53,760 nucleotides of DNA from an uncultured Eubacterium sp. (GCA_904420085.1 CAJFUA010000016.1:1-53760); one strand, 5' to 3'; positions 1 to 9,777 are shown, counted from the stretch's first letter. Notes: generated by a model from the sequence alone, not told the origin. Translations and numbers: made by a program.

Positions 1-4
1 ATTT

Positions 5-66
5 AAAAAGCACCTTCGAGGCAATGGGTTTTCATTGAATGGCATTGACCTTCAAGGTGCTTTTTT
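5..66. terminator. Bidirectional intrinsic terminator downstream of pyrG
   Basis: An inverted repeat pairs AAAAAGCACCTT (5-16) with AAGGTGCTTTTT (54-65), and an inner GGCAATG / CATTGACC match extends the stem. A T-run follows on both strands, so it can end pyrG on the minus strand and an unseen plus-strand gene entering from the left. Confidence 0.85.
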
Positions 67-73
67 GATATTT

Positions 74-1675
74 TTATTGATTATGTTTTATGGCAGCTTC
101 CACAAATCCAAGGAATAAAGGATGTGGTCTGTTCGGACGGCTTTTCAGTTCCGGGTGTGCCTGTGTGGCAATGAAAAACGGATGAGAAGGAATCTCTATC
201 ATTTCCACAATCCGTCCGTCAGGTGATAGTCCTGATAACTTCATTCCCTTCGCCGTCAGGTCATCTCTGAAATCGTTGTTTACTTCGTATCTGTGGCGAT
301 GCCGTTCATGAATCAATTCTTCTCCATATAATTTATAAGCCTCACTGTCTTTATCCAAAACACATGGATAAGCCCCCAGTCTTAATGTACCTCCGATGTC
401 AGTAATACCTTCCTGATCCGGCATCAGGCTGATGACCGGATGGGTGGTAGACGGGTTCAATTCAATGCTGTGCGCATCATGATAGCCTACCACATGTCTG
501 GCAAATTCAACAATGGATAACTGCATGCCAAGACAGAGACCAAGAAATGGAATATGGTTTTCTCTGGCATATTGAATTGCCGCAAGTTTTCCGTCAATGC
601 CACGCTTTCCAAAACCGCCCGGAACAAGAATACCGGAGACATCAGAAAAGATATCGGCAGCATTTTCTTCAGACACGGTTTCTGAATCCACCCATTTGAT
701 ATGGACTGTGGTGTGGTTTGGATAACCTGCATGTTTCAAGGATTCTACCACGCTGATATAAGCATCGTGAAGGGCAATATATTTTCCAACCAGTGCAACG
801 GTAACTTCCCGGGTAGGATTTTTGGCAGATTGCACCATGGCTTTCCATTCGTCAAGATCCGGCGCCGGGCAGTCTAATTTCAGACATTCACAGGCAATTT
901 CAGCCAGATGTTCTTTTTCCATGGCAAGCGGCGCTTCATAGAGCATATCCACGGTCAGATTCTGTACCACATGACTGGATGAAACATTACAGAATAAACT
1001 GATTTTATCTTTTAAATCATTGTTCAGCGGATACTCCGTCCGGCATACAACAATGTCCGGCTGAATACCAAGTCTTTGCAATTCTTTTACACTCATCTGA
1101 ATTGGTTTTGTTTTCATTTCCTGAGATGCCGGAAGGTAAACCATCAGGGCAACATGAATTAAAATACAGTTATCGTGTCCTACTTCATGCTGGAACTGAC
1201 GGATGGCTTCAATATATGGCTGTGATTCAATATCGCCAACGGTGCCGCCTACCTCAATAATGGCAATCTCCGTATCCGGACTGTCACTCTGATAAAAACG
1301 GCTTTTAATCTCATTGGTAATATGAGGTATTACCTGAACGGTGCCTCCGCCAAAATCACCATGGCGTTCTTTTTCAAGAACAGACCAGTAGACTTTACCG
1401 GTAGTCACATTGGAATTTTTTGTTAAACTCTCATCAATAAATCGCTCGTAGTGTCCCAAATCCAAATCTGTTTCCGCGCCGTCATCCGTTACAAAAACTT
1501 CGCCGTGCTGTACCGGATTCATGGTGCCGGGATCAATATTGATATAAGGGTCAAACTTCTGCATGGTTACTTTGTAACCGCGGGATTTCAGAAGTCTGCC
1601 CAGTGATGCGGCGGTAATACCTTTGCCGAGACCTGAAACGACGCCGCCTGTTACAAAAACGTATTTCACTGACAT
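74..1675 (-). CDS. pyrG: CTP synthase (glutamine-hydrolysing)
   Basis: This is the last step of de novo CTP synthesis: UTP, ATP and glutamine give CTP in the cytoplasm. The 533-residue length is normal for the family. The N-terminal amidoligase domain (about 1-265) opens with the P-loop-like [10 protein letters not shown]. The C-terminal class I glutamine amidotransferase domain carries the nucleophile region GLCLGMQ near residue 380 and the His-Glu pair in the AQAHPE motif near 510. The start ATG is preceded by TAGGAGGA on the minus strand. The gene is divergent from ftsH and ends at a bidirectional terminator, so it appears monocistronic. I could not identify a pyrG-type reiterative-transcription attenuator in the leader. 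Confidence 0.97.
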   Translation of the reverse strand: MSVKYVFVTGGVVSGLGKGITAASLGRLLKSRGYKVTMQKFDPYINIDPGTMNPVQHGEVFVTDDGAETDLDLGHYERFIDESLTKNSNVTTGKVYWSVLEKERHGDFGGGTVQVIPHITNEIKSRFYQSDSPDTEIAIIEVGGTVGDIESQPYIEAIRQFQHEVGHDNCILIHVALMVYLPASQEMKTKPIQMSVKELQRLGIQPDIVVCRTEYPLNNDLKDKISLFCNVSSSHVVQNLTVDMLYEAPLAMEKEHLAEIACECLKLDCPAPDLDEWKAMVQSAKNPTREVTVALVGKYIALHDAYISVVESLKHAGYPNHTTVHIKWVDSETVSEENAADIFSDVSGILVPGGFGKRGIDGKLAAIQYARENHIPFLGLCLGMQLSIVEFARHVVGYHDAHSIELNPSTTHPVISLMPDQEGITDIGGTLRLGAYPCVLDKDSEAYKLYGEELIHERHRHRYEVNNDFRDDLTAKGMKLSGLSPDGRIVEMIEIPSHPFFIATQAHPELKSRPNRPHPLFLGFVEAAIKHNQ

Positions 1676-1942
1676 TTCATTTTCCTCCTAAAAGTGTACT
1701 AATATTATTTTCAGTCCTATGAATATAATTGTAAATAAATACTTTACTAGTTTACTACGATAGTGTTTTGATTGCCAGAAAAAAATACAAAATATTAAAA
1801 ATTTAAGAAAAATTCATCAAATTTTAACACTATATCTGAAGGATATGTTATATTGTTAGGGTATAATATAAAAAACATTTTGCATATTGTTAAGAGTGAG
1901 AAACATTTCGTATCAAATATATGTAGACAGAAAGGAAAAACC

Positions 1943-3859
1943 ATGGAAAACAATAGGAATAGAACCCCGGGGAACAATGGGGATCAGAACAACCAAAAGA
2001 AAAATCGGATTGCGGTAATTGTAATTACGTTAATTTTCGCGTTATTATTTACCACCATGAGTTCTTATTTTTTTGACTCAATGACAAAAAAAGAAATAAC
2101 ATATGATGTATTTATCAGTCTGCTGGACAGTGGACAGGTGGAGAGCGTAACCTTTGATTCCAATAAAATATATATTACGCCAAAAACAGAAAATAATGCA
2201 TTGATTAAAACCACATTTTGGACCACACAGCTCAACGACCCGGAACTGATTAATGATTTAAAGGACAAATATTCGGGCGTAACTTTTAAGGCGGAACAGG
2301 CAAGTGCTTCTTCCAGTATTTTACTGATTCTGTTAGAGTGGATTCTGCCGTTAATAATTTTCTGGTTCTTAATGATGTTTATCGTAAGGAAAGCTACCGG
2401 TGGAAAAGGCGGCGCCGGCGGCGTGTTCGGCGTAGGAAAGTCCAATGCAAAAGTATATATTCAAAAAGATACAGGGGTAACGTTCAAAGATGTTGCAGGT
2501 CAGGAAGAAGCCAAGGAATCAGTTGTGGAGATGGTTGATTTTCTCCATAATCCGGGCAAATATGCGGCCATCGGTGCAAAACTTCCGAAAGGAGCATTGC
2601 TGGTGGGACCTCCGGGAACCGGTAAGACCCTTCTTGCCAGAGCAGTGGCAGGGGAGGCGAAAGTTCCGTTTTTCTCATTGTCCGGCTCGGATTTTGTGGA
2701 AATGTTTGTAGGTGTAGGTGCATCCAGAGTGAGGGACTTATTTAAACAGGCAGAGGAGAATGCACCGTGTATCGTGTTTATTGACGAGATTGACTCCATC
2801 GGTAAGAGCCGTGATTCCAGATTTGGCGGCGGTAACGACGAAAGAGAGCAGACATTGAATGCCCTTTTGGCAGAGATGGATGGATTTGACCCGTCGAAGG
2901 GTATTATGATACTGGCGGCAACCAACAGACCGGAAGTGTTGGATCCGGCATTGCTGAGACCGGGACGTTTTGACAGAAGAGTCATTGTGGATACGCCTGA
3001 TTTCAAGGGAAGGCTTGATACTTTAAAAGTGCATTCCAAAGACGTGAAACTGGATGAGACGGTAGATTTGGAAGCCATTGCAAATATTACCAGCGGAGCA
3101 GTAGGTTCCGACCTTGCCAACATGGTTAATGAGGCAGCCATTAATGCTGTAAAATGCGGAAGAAAAGCCATATCTCAGGATGACTTAATGGAAGCGGTGG
3201 AAGTAGTTATCGCCGGAAAAGAAAAGAAAGACAGAATCCTCAGCAAAGAGGAGAAAAAAATTGTGGCATTCCACGAGGTAGGTCACGCTCTGGTTGCGGC
3301 AATTCAGAAAGATGCGGAGCCGGTACAAAAAATCACCATTGTGCCTAGAACCATGGGAAGTCTGGGATATGTGATTCAAGCGCCAGAGAAAGAAAAATAC
3401 CTGATGTCTCAGGATGAATTAAATGCAGAACTGGTAACTCTTTTGGCAGGCCGTGCATCGGAAGAGATAGTGTTTGATTCCATTACCACCGGGGCATCCA
3501 ATGATATGGAGAAAGCCACAGGCATTGCCCGCTCTATGATTGCCCAGTATGGTATGTCGGAAAAATTCGGACTGATGAGTCTGGAAAAGATAAACGACCC
3601 ATATCTTGGAAAGAATTCTCAGTTGAACTGTAGTGACAAAACCGCCACGGAAATTGAAGAGGAAGTGAAAATACTTCTGAAAGAAAAATATGAGGAGGCG
3701 AAGAAATTATTACAGGAAAACAGGGATAAACTGGATAAGATTGCAGGTTTCCTATATGAGAAAGAGACCATCACCGGGAAGGAGTTTATGGAATTATATA
3801 AACAGTGTGATGAGGAAGATGGAGAGTCTTCGGAAGAAACGCAGGAAAGTGATGCGTAA
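1943..3859 (+). CDS. ftsH: ATP-dependent zinc metalloprotease FtsH
   Basis: Membrane-bound AAA+ protease that extracts and degrades misassembled membrane proteins and regulatory proteins. 638 residues. Two N-terminal membrane segments (about 18-38 and 122-145) flank a short extracytoplasmic domain. The AAA+ module follows with Walker A GPPGTGKT, Walker B IVFIDEID and a second region of homology rich in RPGRFDRR. The M41 peptidase domain has the zinc motif HEVGH, where most FtsH proteins read HEAGH. The C-terminus is acidic. An upstream in-frame ATG exists at 1853, but the segment 1853-1942 is AT-rich and non-homologous. The start at 1943 has AAAGGAAA before it and gives the usual N-terminus, so I chose it. 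A strong terminator follows. Confidence 0.96.
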   Translation: MENNRNRTPGNNGDQNNQKKNRIAVIVITLIFALLFTTMSSYFFDSMTKKEITYDVFISLLDSGQVESVTFDSNKIYITPKTENNALIKTTFWTTQLNDPELINDLKDKYSGVTFKAEQASASSSILLILLEWILPLIIFWFLMMFIVRKATGGKGGAGGVFGVGKSNAKVYIQKDTGVTFKDVAGQEEAKESVVEMVDFLHNPGKYAAIGAKLPKGALLVGPPGTGKTLLARAVAGEAKVPFFSLSGSDFVEMFVGVGASRVRDLFKQAEENAPCIVFIDEIDSIGKSRDSRFGGGNDEREQTLNALLAEMDGFDPSKGIMILAATNRPEVLDPALLRPGRFDRRVIVDTPDFKGRLDTLKVHSKDVKLDETVDLEAIANITSGAVGSDLANMVNEAAINAVKCGRKAISQDDLMEAVEVVIAGKEKKDRILSKEEKKIVAFHEVGHALVAAIQKDAEPVQKITIVPRTMGSLGYVIQAPEKEKYLMSQDELNAELVTLLAGRASEEIVFDSITTGASNDMEKATGIARSMIAQYGMSEKFGLMSLEKINDPYLGKNSQLNCSDKTATEIEEEVKILLKEKYEEAKKLLQENRDKLDKIAGFLYEKETITGKEFMELYKQCDEEDGESSEETQESDA

Positions 3860-3901
3860 TCATACAATGTAAATTAAGGAACAGAATATTTTTCGATTTA
3901 T

Positions 3902-3946
3902 AAAAAGTGAAGGAGAAGGATGTAAAATCCTGCCTTCACTTTTTTT
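3902..3946 (+). terminator. Intrinsic terminator after ftsH
   Basis: AAAAAGTGAAGG pairs with CCTTCACTTTTT around a smaller inner AGGA/TCCT match, followed by a T-run of seven. It separates ftsH from the AT-rich unit that follows. Confidence 0.9.
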
Positions 3947-3985
3947 AATCATAGAAGAATTTGTTGTCGGGGTGAGGAAAAACTA

Positions 3986-4014
3986 TTGACTATATTTGCT
4001 ATAAATCATATAAT
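3986..4014 (+). promoter_or_regulatory. Promoter for the helveticin J-like operon
   Basis: TTGACT (3986-3991), a 17-bp spacer and TATAAT (4009-4014) lie 31 bases before the GTAAATG start region. This is a near-consensus sigma-A promoter placed just after the ftsH terminator, so the next two genes form an independent transcription unit. Confidence 0.75.
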
Positions 4015-4044
4015 TTTGATTATAAATATATAAATGGAGGGTAA

Positions 4045-5250
4045 ATGAATATGGTGAAAAAAATTATGAAAACTATGGGAGTAGTATTATTATCTGCTAC
4101 AATTACTTTTTCCTCGTCAACTATAAACAGAGCTGACGAAAAAATGGAATTGCCAGAGGTAGATATGTTTAATGAAAAAGTTGTTGAAGAAGGAAATTAT
4201 GAATTAAATTCGCAAATTGTATCTGATAATAAAATGAAATCAATTAATGAACAATGGATATCGGAATCATTATTACCAACAGCGTCAATGCTTTCATTAG
4301 CAACACCGGGAGCAAATAAAACAGGAAATACAAAAGCTGAATTGATATATACTGTTACAGGATTAAAGTATAGTAGTGCAATTCAAAATTTTTCTATTAC
4401 TGGAAGTTACATATATATAACTCAATTTGATAATTCGAATTCTACGATTTTATCTAGGTGTAAAATAACAGGAACCAAGTCGGCACAATATATGGATCAT
4501 ATGTTTTTAAGTGGATTTGGGCATGGAGAATCTTTAGCTTTAAGTAACTATAACAATAAAACATATTTTTATTTAGGAGCGGTGAATAATAGTAAAGCGA
4601 CTTACAAAGAAAATGGAGTTACAAAATATCCACAATGGTCTAAGCAGATAGCAAGAATTCAGTATCAAGCAGGAAAAACACTAAAAAGTAGTGATGTACC
4701 CAGATTTTCTTATTTAAATAGAGCAAATCCGTCAGGAGTGAGTAGGGGAAATGTATGGCGAAGCGCATGTGCTGTTACCAGTAAACAAATCGTATTTAGA
4801 ACACAATTCGAAAATGGAAATATACAGTATAGTTTTTTTCCAATTAGCAAAATGAACGCAGTTTTAAGTGAGGCTGAAAATAAGAGCAATAAGGAAGTAT
4901 CTTTTTCTAATAATACAACATTGCAAAAAATGTGTACAAATTCTATTATTCAAAAAGATGCAAATAATAATATTGTTATGCCGAATGGAAATTTTCAAGG
5001 AATGGATTTGAGCGAAGTTGGTAACGTTTATCTGACCGGAGGTTCAAGCAAAAATACTTATAACAGAATAGCAAGAATGGGCAGCGATGGTACATACAAA
5101 TTTAGATGGGATGTGACTGGATTAGGTCAATATACAACAGAAATAGAAGGAATTAAGTGTAGAGGCAATGATGTTGTATTTGCATTGGAACCCATACCAT
5201 CAAAAATTACAAGTACGAAAAAAATTTATAAAGCACCAGTTTCCAATTAA
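4045..5250 (+). CDS. Secreted helveticin J-like protein (class III bacteriocin family)
   Basis: 401 residues. The N-terminus (KKIMK, then a hydrophobic stretch to about residue 30) is a Sec signal peptide. A polar segment to about residue 90 follows, then a domain that I match from memory to helveticin J of Lactobacillus helveticus. Shared stretches are KQIAR followed about 20 residues later by PRFSYLNRA (helveticin: PRLSYLNRA), a GHGESL/GHTQTW-type segment, FQGMDLSEVGNVYLTGG (helveticin: IQGYDLDNDGNIYISS), and a C-terminal TEIEGI...KKIY (helveticin: SEVESI...NEIYEL). Helveticin J is a large heat-labile antibacterial protein; its fold is probably beta-rich. The Sec signal is a difference from helveticin J. 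GGAGG precedes ATG 4045 by 4 bases and ATG 4051 by 10, so the start could be either. Codon use is much more AT-rich than in the neighbours, suggesting transfer. The antibacterial function is inferred from family membership only. Confidence 0.8.
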   Translation: MNMVKKIMKTMGVVLLSATITFSSSTINRADEKMELPEVDMFNEKVVEEGNYELNSQIVSDNKMKSINEQWISESLLPTASMLSLATPGANKTGNTKAELIYTVTGLKYSSAIQNFSITGSYIYITQFDNSNSTILSRCKITGTKSAQYMDHMFLSGFGHGESLALSNYNNKTYFYLGAVNNSKATYKENGVTKYPQWSKQIARIQYQAGKTLKSSDVPRFSYLNRANPSGVSRGNVWRSACAVTSKQIVFRTQFENGNIQYSFFPISKMNAVLSEAENKSNKEVSFSNNTTLQKMCTNSIIQKDANNNIVMPNGNFQGMDLSEVGNVYLTGGSSKNTYNRIARMGSDGTYKFRWDVTGLGQYTTEIEGIKCRGNDVVFALEPIPSKITSTKKIYKAPVSN

Positions 5251-5291
5251 AAACAAAATATACATAAATGGGTTTATATGGAGGTATGAAA

Positions 5292-6548
5292 ATGAAGAAG
5301 AAAAGTCTCGTTTTTATAATGGCACTTATGTGTCTGGTTATCGGTTGTGCAATAAATGCAACAATTGTAAACGCAAAGACAAATCCTAATGTTATCGAAA
5401 GGAAAACAGATGATATTACAGTTGGAAAATATGAAATCACATTGGGAAAGTATGATAGCTCGGCAAAGGTCGGGCGTCCAATCTTTGTAAAAGGAAAAAA
5501 CACGGTTAAGAAAAAGATTGGATATGCCCGAGGAGGCGTGTATTATACATATAACAAAAGCATAGTATATGTTGACAAGGCGAATATATTATGCAAAACA
5601 AATATTGTCACGAAAAAAACAAAGAAAATCATGAAATGTAAGGAATACACCATAGCTGACAGTTTTTACAATGGAAATATGATTTTATACAGTGATGATT
5701 CATTGAAAACAGTCAATGTGAAAAATAATATTGTTACGGAACTTGTAAAGAATCCGTGTATTCAGTCTTTCAGTTTTCCGGCAGAAATTTTATTTGATGG
5801 TAATAAAATCTATTATGGAAAAGAAAAAGAAGGAAAATCTTCACTGGTACAGTTAAATACAGTAAATAAGCAGATAAAAGAAATACCTCTTGAAAAGGGG
5901 CAGTCTGTAATTAAGATTGTTAAGAACGCTTCGGATATTTATTGGAGTACAGTTACCAATGACCTGCAGGGAACAGGGTCGGAAAACCAGCGATATGATG
6001 TGATGAAAACTTCCCGAGATACTTTTGATAAATATCAGACAGTTGTTGAAGAGGCAAAATTAATCAATGTGGTATCCGGCAGTGTTATATATGAATATAT
6101 ACCGGATAAGGGAAATCATCAATGCAAAGCTGTCAGACAGTATCAAATTTCATCCCAAAAAACAAAGACGCTGTTAAAGGCAGAAAAATTTCCTTTTGTA
6201 CCATATATGTTTATGGCAGAGAAACAAGGAAAAGATATCCGATTAACTCTGATTTCTCAATCGGACGAAAGCGCTCCGGATAAGGTGGTTTATCAGATTA
6301 AAAAAGGAAAGAAGGCAGTCATTACCGAGATATATACTTCGAACAGAATAATTCCGAAAAATTATTTTAAAGGGATGAAAAATATTAAAAAAATTTATTT
6401 CCAAAGAGCAGTTAAGAAACTGCATAAGCAAAGTCTGAAAGGAATTAAGCGGAAGACAATTATATATGTGAAGAGAAAAGATTACCGGCAGACAGTAAAG
6501 AAAATCCGAAAAATAAACAGGAAAGTAAGAGTCAGAGTGATGGCATAG
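5292..6548 (+). CDS. Exported beta-propeller-like protein with a leucine-rich-repeat-like tail, partner of the helveticin-like gene
   Basis: 418 residues from ATG 5292, chosen because GGAGG (5280-5284) stands seven bases before it; in-frame ATGs at 5268 and 5286 are badly spaced. The N-terminus has KKK then a hydrophobic core ending VIGC, which could be a lipobox, or a plain Sec signal cut after VNA. The body consists of repeated short beta-type segments (VYYTYNKSIVYVDK, NMILYSDDSLKTVNVK, NKIYYGKEKEG), like the propeller regions of DUF5050-type proteins. The last 75 residues (FKGMKNIKKIYF, LKGIKRKTIIYV) look like the end of a BspA-type leucine-rich-repeat domain and are very basic. It lies 41 bases downstream of the helveticin-like gene with no terminator between, so it is co-transcribed. 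It could be an accessory or self-protection protein; I have no direct evidence for either. Confidence 0.7.
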   Translation: MKKKSLVFIMALMCLVIGCAINATIVNAKTNPNVIERKTDDITVGKYEITLGKYDSSAKVGRPIFVKGKNTVKKKIGYARGGVYYTYNKSIVYVDKANILCKTNIVTKKTKKIMKCKEYTIADSFYNGNMILYSDDSLKTVNVKNNIVTELVKNPCIQSFSFPAEILFDGNKIYYGKEKEGKSSLVQLNTVNKQIKEIPLEKGQSVIKIVKNASDIYWSTVTNDLQGTGSENQRYDVMKTSRDTFDKYQTVVEEAKLINVVSGSVIYEYIPDKGNHQCKAVRQYQISSQKTKTLLKAEKFPFVPYMFMAEKQGKDIRLTLISQSDESAPDKVVYQIKKGKKAVITEIYTSNRIIPKNYFKGMKNIKKIYFQRAVKKLHKQSLKGIKRKTIIYVKRKDYRQTVKKIRKINRKVRVRVMA

Positions 6549-6553
6549 GAAAA

Positions 6554-6592
6554 GCGGAGAGAACGATTTTAAAATCGTCTCTCTGTTTTTTT
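6554..6592 (+). terminator. Intrinsic terminator closing the helveticin-like operon
   Basis: GAGAGAACGATTTT pairs fully with AAAATCGTCTCTC, and GTTTTTTT follows. Confidence 0.9.
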
Positions 6593-6707
6593 GCAAAAGC
6601 TGTGCTTCGGAATATTTATCTTCGTAAACGGATAGGAGGCAGCCAACTTGATAATCATAATAAAACAGTAAATGACTGGAAACTTATAAAAATATACAGA
6701 ATAGAAC

Positions 6708-6736
6708 TTGAAAAAAATAAACACATAGATGATAAT
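6708..6736 (+). promoter_or_regulatory. Putative uvrC promoter
   Basis: TTGAAA (6708-6713), a 17-bp spacer and GATAAT (6731-6736) lie 34 bases before the uvrC start. The preceding stretch 6593-6707 shows no convincing gene. Confidence 0.5.
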
Positions 6737-6770
6737 TGAATAAAACAGATTAAAAAGTTTGGAAAGAAAC

Positions 6771-8690
6771 ATGAGTAATTTTAATTTTTCAGAGGAATTA
6801 AAAAAGATGCCCCAGACCCCGGGAGTTTATCTGATGCATGACAGCAGGGATGATGTAATCTATGTGGGAAAGGCAGTAAATTTAAAGAGACGTGTCAGTT
6901 CCTATTTCAGACAGAGCACCAAAAAGAGTTTGAAGATTGAATCCATGGTATCTAATGTGTCCAGATTTGAATATATTCTTACAGACTCAGAACTGGAGGC
7001 TCTAATTTTAGAGTGCAATTTAATCAAAGAGTACCGTCCCAAATATAATACCATGCTGATGGATGACAAGACCTATCCTTACGTGATGGTCACCACCAGC
7101 GAGGATTATCCGCGGATTGTCATGGCACGCCGCATGAAAAAGGATGGGAATAAATATTTCGGACCTTTTACCAGCGGAGGCGCGGTCAGGGACACCATTG
7201 AACTGTTGCAGAAAATGTTTCAGATTCGAAACTGCCGGAAATCCATCATTGCCGGACAGAATGAAAGCAGTTCGGTGCAAGGAAAAAATACGAAAAAAAA
7301 TCAGGTTCCCACTGTCAACGGCAGACCCTGTCTGTATTATCACATGGGATTGTGTCAGGGAGCCTGCCAGGGATATGTCGGCAAAGAAGAGTACGGAGAA
7401 AATGTTCAAAAGGCTATCAGATTTTTAGAGGGAAATTATCGTGATACATTAAAAGAACTGGAAGAAAAAATGCAGACAGCATCGGCGCAGATGGATTTTG
7501 AGAAAGCCATGGAGTATCGTGATTTGATCCGCAGTATCAACCATGTGGCAGGTAATCAGAAAATTACCACCCATAAGTTTGAGGACAGGGATATTATTGC
7601 CTATGCGGAAGAAGGAAATGATGCGGTGGTACAGGTGTTTTTTGTTCGAAACGGAAAACTGATTGGCAGGGAGCATTTTTATCTGACTACCGTGCCGGGA
7701 GATACCGGAAAAGATATTATTACCAGTTTTATTAAGCAGTATTATATTGGAACGCCCTTTATTCCCCATCAGCTTCTGGTGCAGGAAGAAGTGGAGGATC
7801 CGGAACTGTTATCCCAGATGCTCAGCCGTAATCAGAATTATACGGTGAAAATTGTGAACCCTAAGAAAGGAAGCAAGGAAAAACTGGTAGAACTGGCGGC
7901 GAAGAATGCCAGAAACCTTTTAGAGCAGAACAAAGAAAAGTATCGCCAGGAACAGAAAAAGACGGTGGGAGCGGTTCATGAAATTGAAGAATTGACAGGG
8001 ATAGAGGGGATTCACAGGATGGAATCCTACGATATTTCCAATACCAACGGATATGAGTCGGTGGCATCCATGATTGTGTATGAGGACGGCAGACCGAAAA
8101 GGAACAATTACCGCAAGTTTAAGATTAAAACAGTGCAGGGACCGGATGACTATGCCAGCATGGAGGAAGTATTGACACGGCGTTTTAAACATGGTCTGGA
8201 AGAACGGCATAAACTGGACATGGAAGACGGGGATTATGAGCTGGGAAGTTTCAGCAAATTTCCGGATATTATTATGATGGACGGAGGAAAAGGTCAGGTA
8301 AATGTTGCCTTAAAGGTTTTGGAGAAACTGGGAATTAATATTCCGGTCTGTGGCATGGTAAAAGATGACCACCATAATACCAGAGGGCTTTATTATAACA
8401 ATCAGGAGATTCCAATCGATACCCGCTCGGAAGGATTCAAACTGATTACCAGAATACAGGACGAGACCCACCGCTTTGCAATTACCTATCACAGAAGCCT
8501 GAGAGGAAAAAAAGAAGTGAAATCCATTCTGGATGATATACCGGGAGTGGGACCGTCCAGAAGAAAGGCGTTAATGCGGTATTTTAAATCCATTGAAGCA
8601 ATCAGGGAAGCATCGGTGGAGGAATTGAAAAAAGTGGATTCCGTCACGGAGAATGTGGCAAAAAATATATACAAATATTTTCACAAATGA
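6771..8690 (+). CDS. uvrC: Excinuclease ABC subunit C
   Basis: Dual-incision nuclease of nucleotide excision repair; it acts on UvrB-DNA complexes. 639 residues from ATG 6771, which follows GGAAAG at a good distance (an in-frame TTG at 6759 is less likely). The N-terminal GIY-YIG domain (PGVYLM ... VIYVGKA, about 12-95) makes the 3' incision. A UVR motif that contacts UvrB (MDFEKAMEYRDLIRSI, about 240-260) follows. The RNase H-like endonuclease domain contains ESYDISN and DGGKGQV. Two C-terminal helix-hairpin-helix motifs (DDIPGVGPSRRKALM) bind DNA. An insertion rich in Lys and Gln near residues 165-180 is lineage-specific. It heads the run leading to hprK. Confidence 0.96.
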   Translation: MSNFNFSEELKKMPQTPGVYLMHDSRDDVIYVGKAVNLKRRVSSYFRQSTKKSLKIESMVSNVSRFEYILTDSELEALILECNLIKEYRPKYNTMLMDDKTYPYVMVTTSEDYPRIVMARRMKKDGNKYFGPFTSGGAVRDTIELLQKMFQIRNCRKSIIAGQNESSSVQGKNTKKNQVPTVNGRPCLYYHMGLCQGACQGYVGKEEYGENVQKAIRFLEGNYRDTLKELEEKMQTASAQMDFEKAMEYRDLIRSINHVAGNQKITTHKFEDRDIIAYAEEGNDAVVQVFFVRNGKLIGREHFYLTTVPGDTGKDIITSFIKQYYIGTPFIPHQLLVQEEVEDPELLSQMLSRNQNYTVKIVNPKKGSKEKLVELAAKNARNLLEQNKEKYRQEQKKTVGAVHEIEELTGIEGIHRMESYDISNTNGYESVASMIVYEDGRPKRNNYRKFKIKTVQGPDDYASMEEVLTRRFKHGLEERHKLDMEDGDYELGSFSKFPDIIMMDGGKGQVNVALKVLEKLGINIPVCGMVKDDHHNTRGLYYNNQEIPIDTRSEGFKLITRIQDETHRFAITYHRSLRGKKEVKSILDDIPGVGPSRRKALMRYFKSIEAIREASVEELKKVDSVTENVAKNIYKYFHK

Positions 8691-8777
8691 TAGAATAAAG
8701 AAAATCATATGAAGGGTCGCTTTGGACGGCATTTCGGGGAAAAACGGATACAGAAGATATATATAAGGAGGTAGCAG

Positions 8778-9710
8778 ATGTCAGATGTATATATTCCATT
8801 TACAAAGGTAGTGGAAAACTATGGATTAATAAATCACACTCCGGAAATTAACACGGATGACGTGCAGATTACAATACCGGAAGTAAACAGACCGGCATTA
8901 CAGCTGGCAGGATTTTTTGAGCATTTTGACAAGGAAAGAGTGCAGATTATTGGAAATGTAGAGAGTGCTTTTCTTGACAATATGCAGAGACAGAACAGAC
9001 AGTGGGTATACGAAAAACTGATGAGCAGTGGGATTCCCTGCCTGATTCTTTGCAGGGGTAATGAACCGGATGAAGATATGGTGGAAGCAGGACGAAAATA
9101 TGGTGTGCCGATTATGTCCACCCCTATGGAGACTTCCAGATTTAATGCAGAATTATCCCGGTGGCTGAATGTGGAACTTGCTCCTTGTATTACCAGACAT
9201 GGCGTGCTGGTGGATGTCTATGGTGAAGGCGTATTGATTATGGGGGAGAGCGGTATTGGAAAGAGTGAGGCGGCACTGGAACTGATTAAGCGTGGACACC
9301 GTCTGGTTACAGATGATGTGGTGGAAATCAGACGTGTCAGCGACGAGACATTAATTGGAACATCTCCGGCGATTACCAAGCATTTTATTGAACTTCGGGG
9401 AATCGGCATCATTGATGTAAAGGCATTATTTGGTGTGGAAAGTATTTTGGATTCTGCCAGTATCGATATGGTAATTCAGCTGGAAGAATGGAGCCGGGAC
9501 AAGGAATATGACCGGATGGGACTGGAGGACCAGTATACGGAGTTTTTGGGAAACAAAGTCATCTGTCATAAGATTCCTATCAGACCGGGACGAAATCTTG
9601 CGGTGATTGTTGAATCAGCAGCAGTAAATCACAGACAGAAACGGATGGGATACAATGCGGCACAGGAATTGTACAACAGAGTACAGAAAAATATGGAAAA
9701 AGACAACTGA
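8778..9710 (+). CDS. hprK: HPr kinase/phosphorylase
   Basis: Bifunctional enzyme that phosphorylates Ser46 of HPr/Crh when glycolytic intermediates are high, and dephosphorylates it with inorganic phosphate when they are low, so driving CcpA catabolite repression. 310 residues. The C-terminal catalytic domain has the P-loop GESGIGKSE (about 153-161), the VTDDVVEI segment containing catalytic Asp residues, and the family signature ELRGIGIIDVKALFG (about 202-216). AAGGAGGT sits seven bases before the ATG. Its presumed substrate, a Crh-type HPr, is encoded five genes downstream in the same run. Confidence 0.96.
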   Translation: MSDVYIPFTKVVENYGLINHTPEINTDDVQITIPEVNRPALQLAGFFEHFDKERVQIIGNVESAFLDNMQRQNRQWVYEKLMSSGIPCLILCRGNEPDEDMVEAGRKYGVPIMSTPMETSRFNAELSRWLNVELAPCITRHGVLVDVYGEGVLIMGESGIGKSEAALELIKRGHRLVTDDVVEIRRVSDETLIGTSPAITKHFIELRGIGIIDVKALFGVESILDSASIDMVIQLEEWSRDKEYDRMGLEDQYTEFLGNKVICHKIPIRPGRNLAVIVESAAVNHRQKRMGYNAAQELYNRVQKNMEKDN

Positions 9711-9777
9711 TTGATTTGGTTTGGAACGAAGTAAACCGGTAAAATAATTCAGATAAAAAGATATGGAGGAAAATATT

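Noticed and set aside
2500-3171. Long minus-strand open frame inside ftsH
   Set aside because: It is antisense to the AAA+ domain, has no ribosome binding site and its translation is Ser/Pro/Leu-rich without motifs. The ftsH frame explains the sequence.
9763-9777. ATG 9763 as the glucokinase start
   Set aside because: Its bases contain the GGAGG that is correctly spaced for GTG 9778. The same pattern rules out ATG 33152 for amt.
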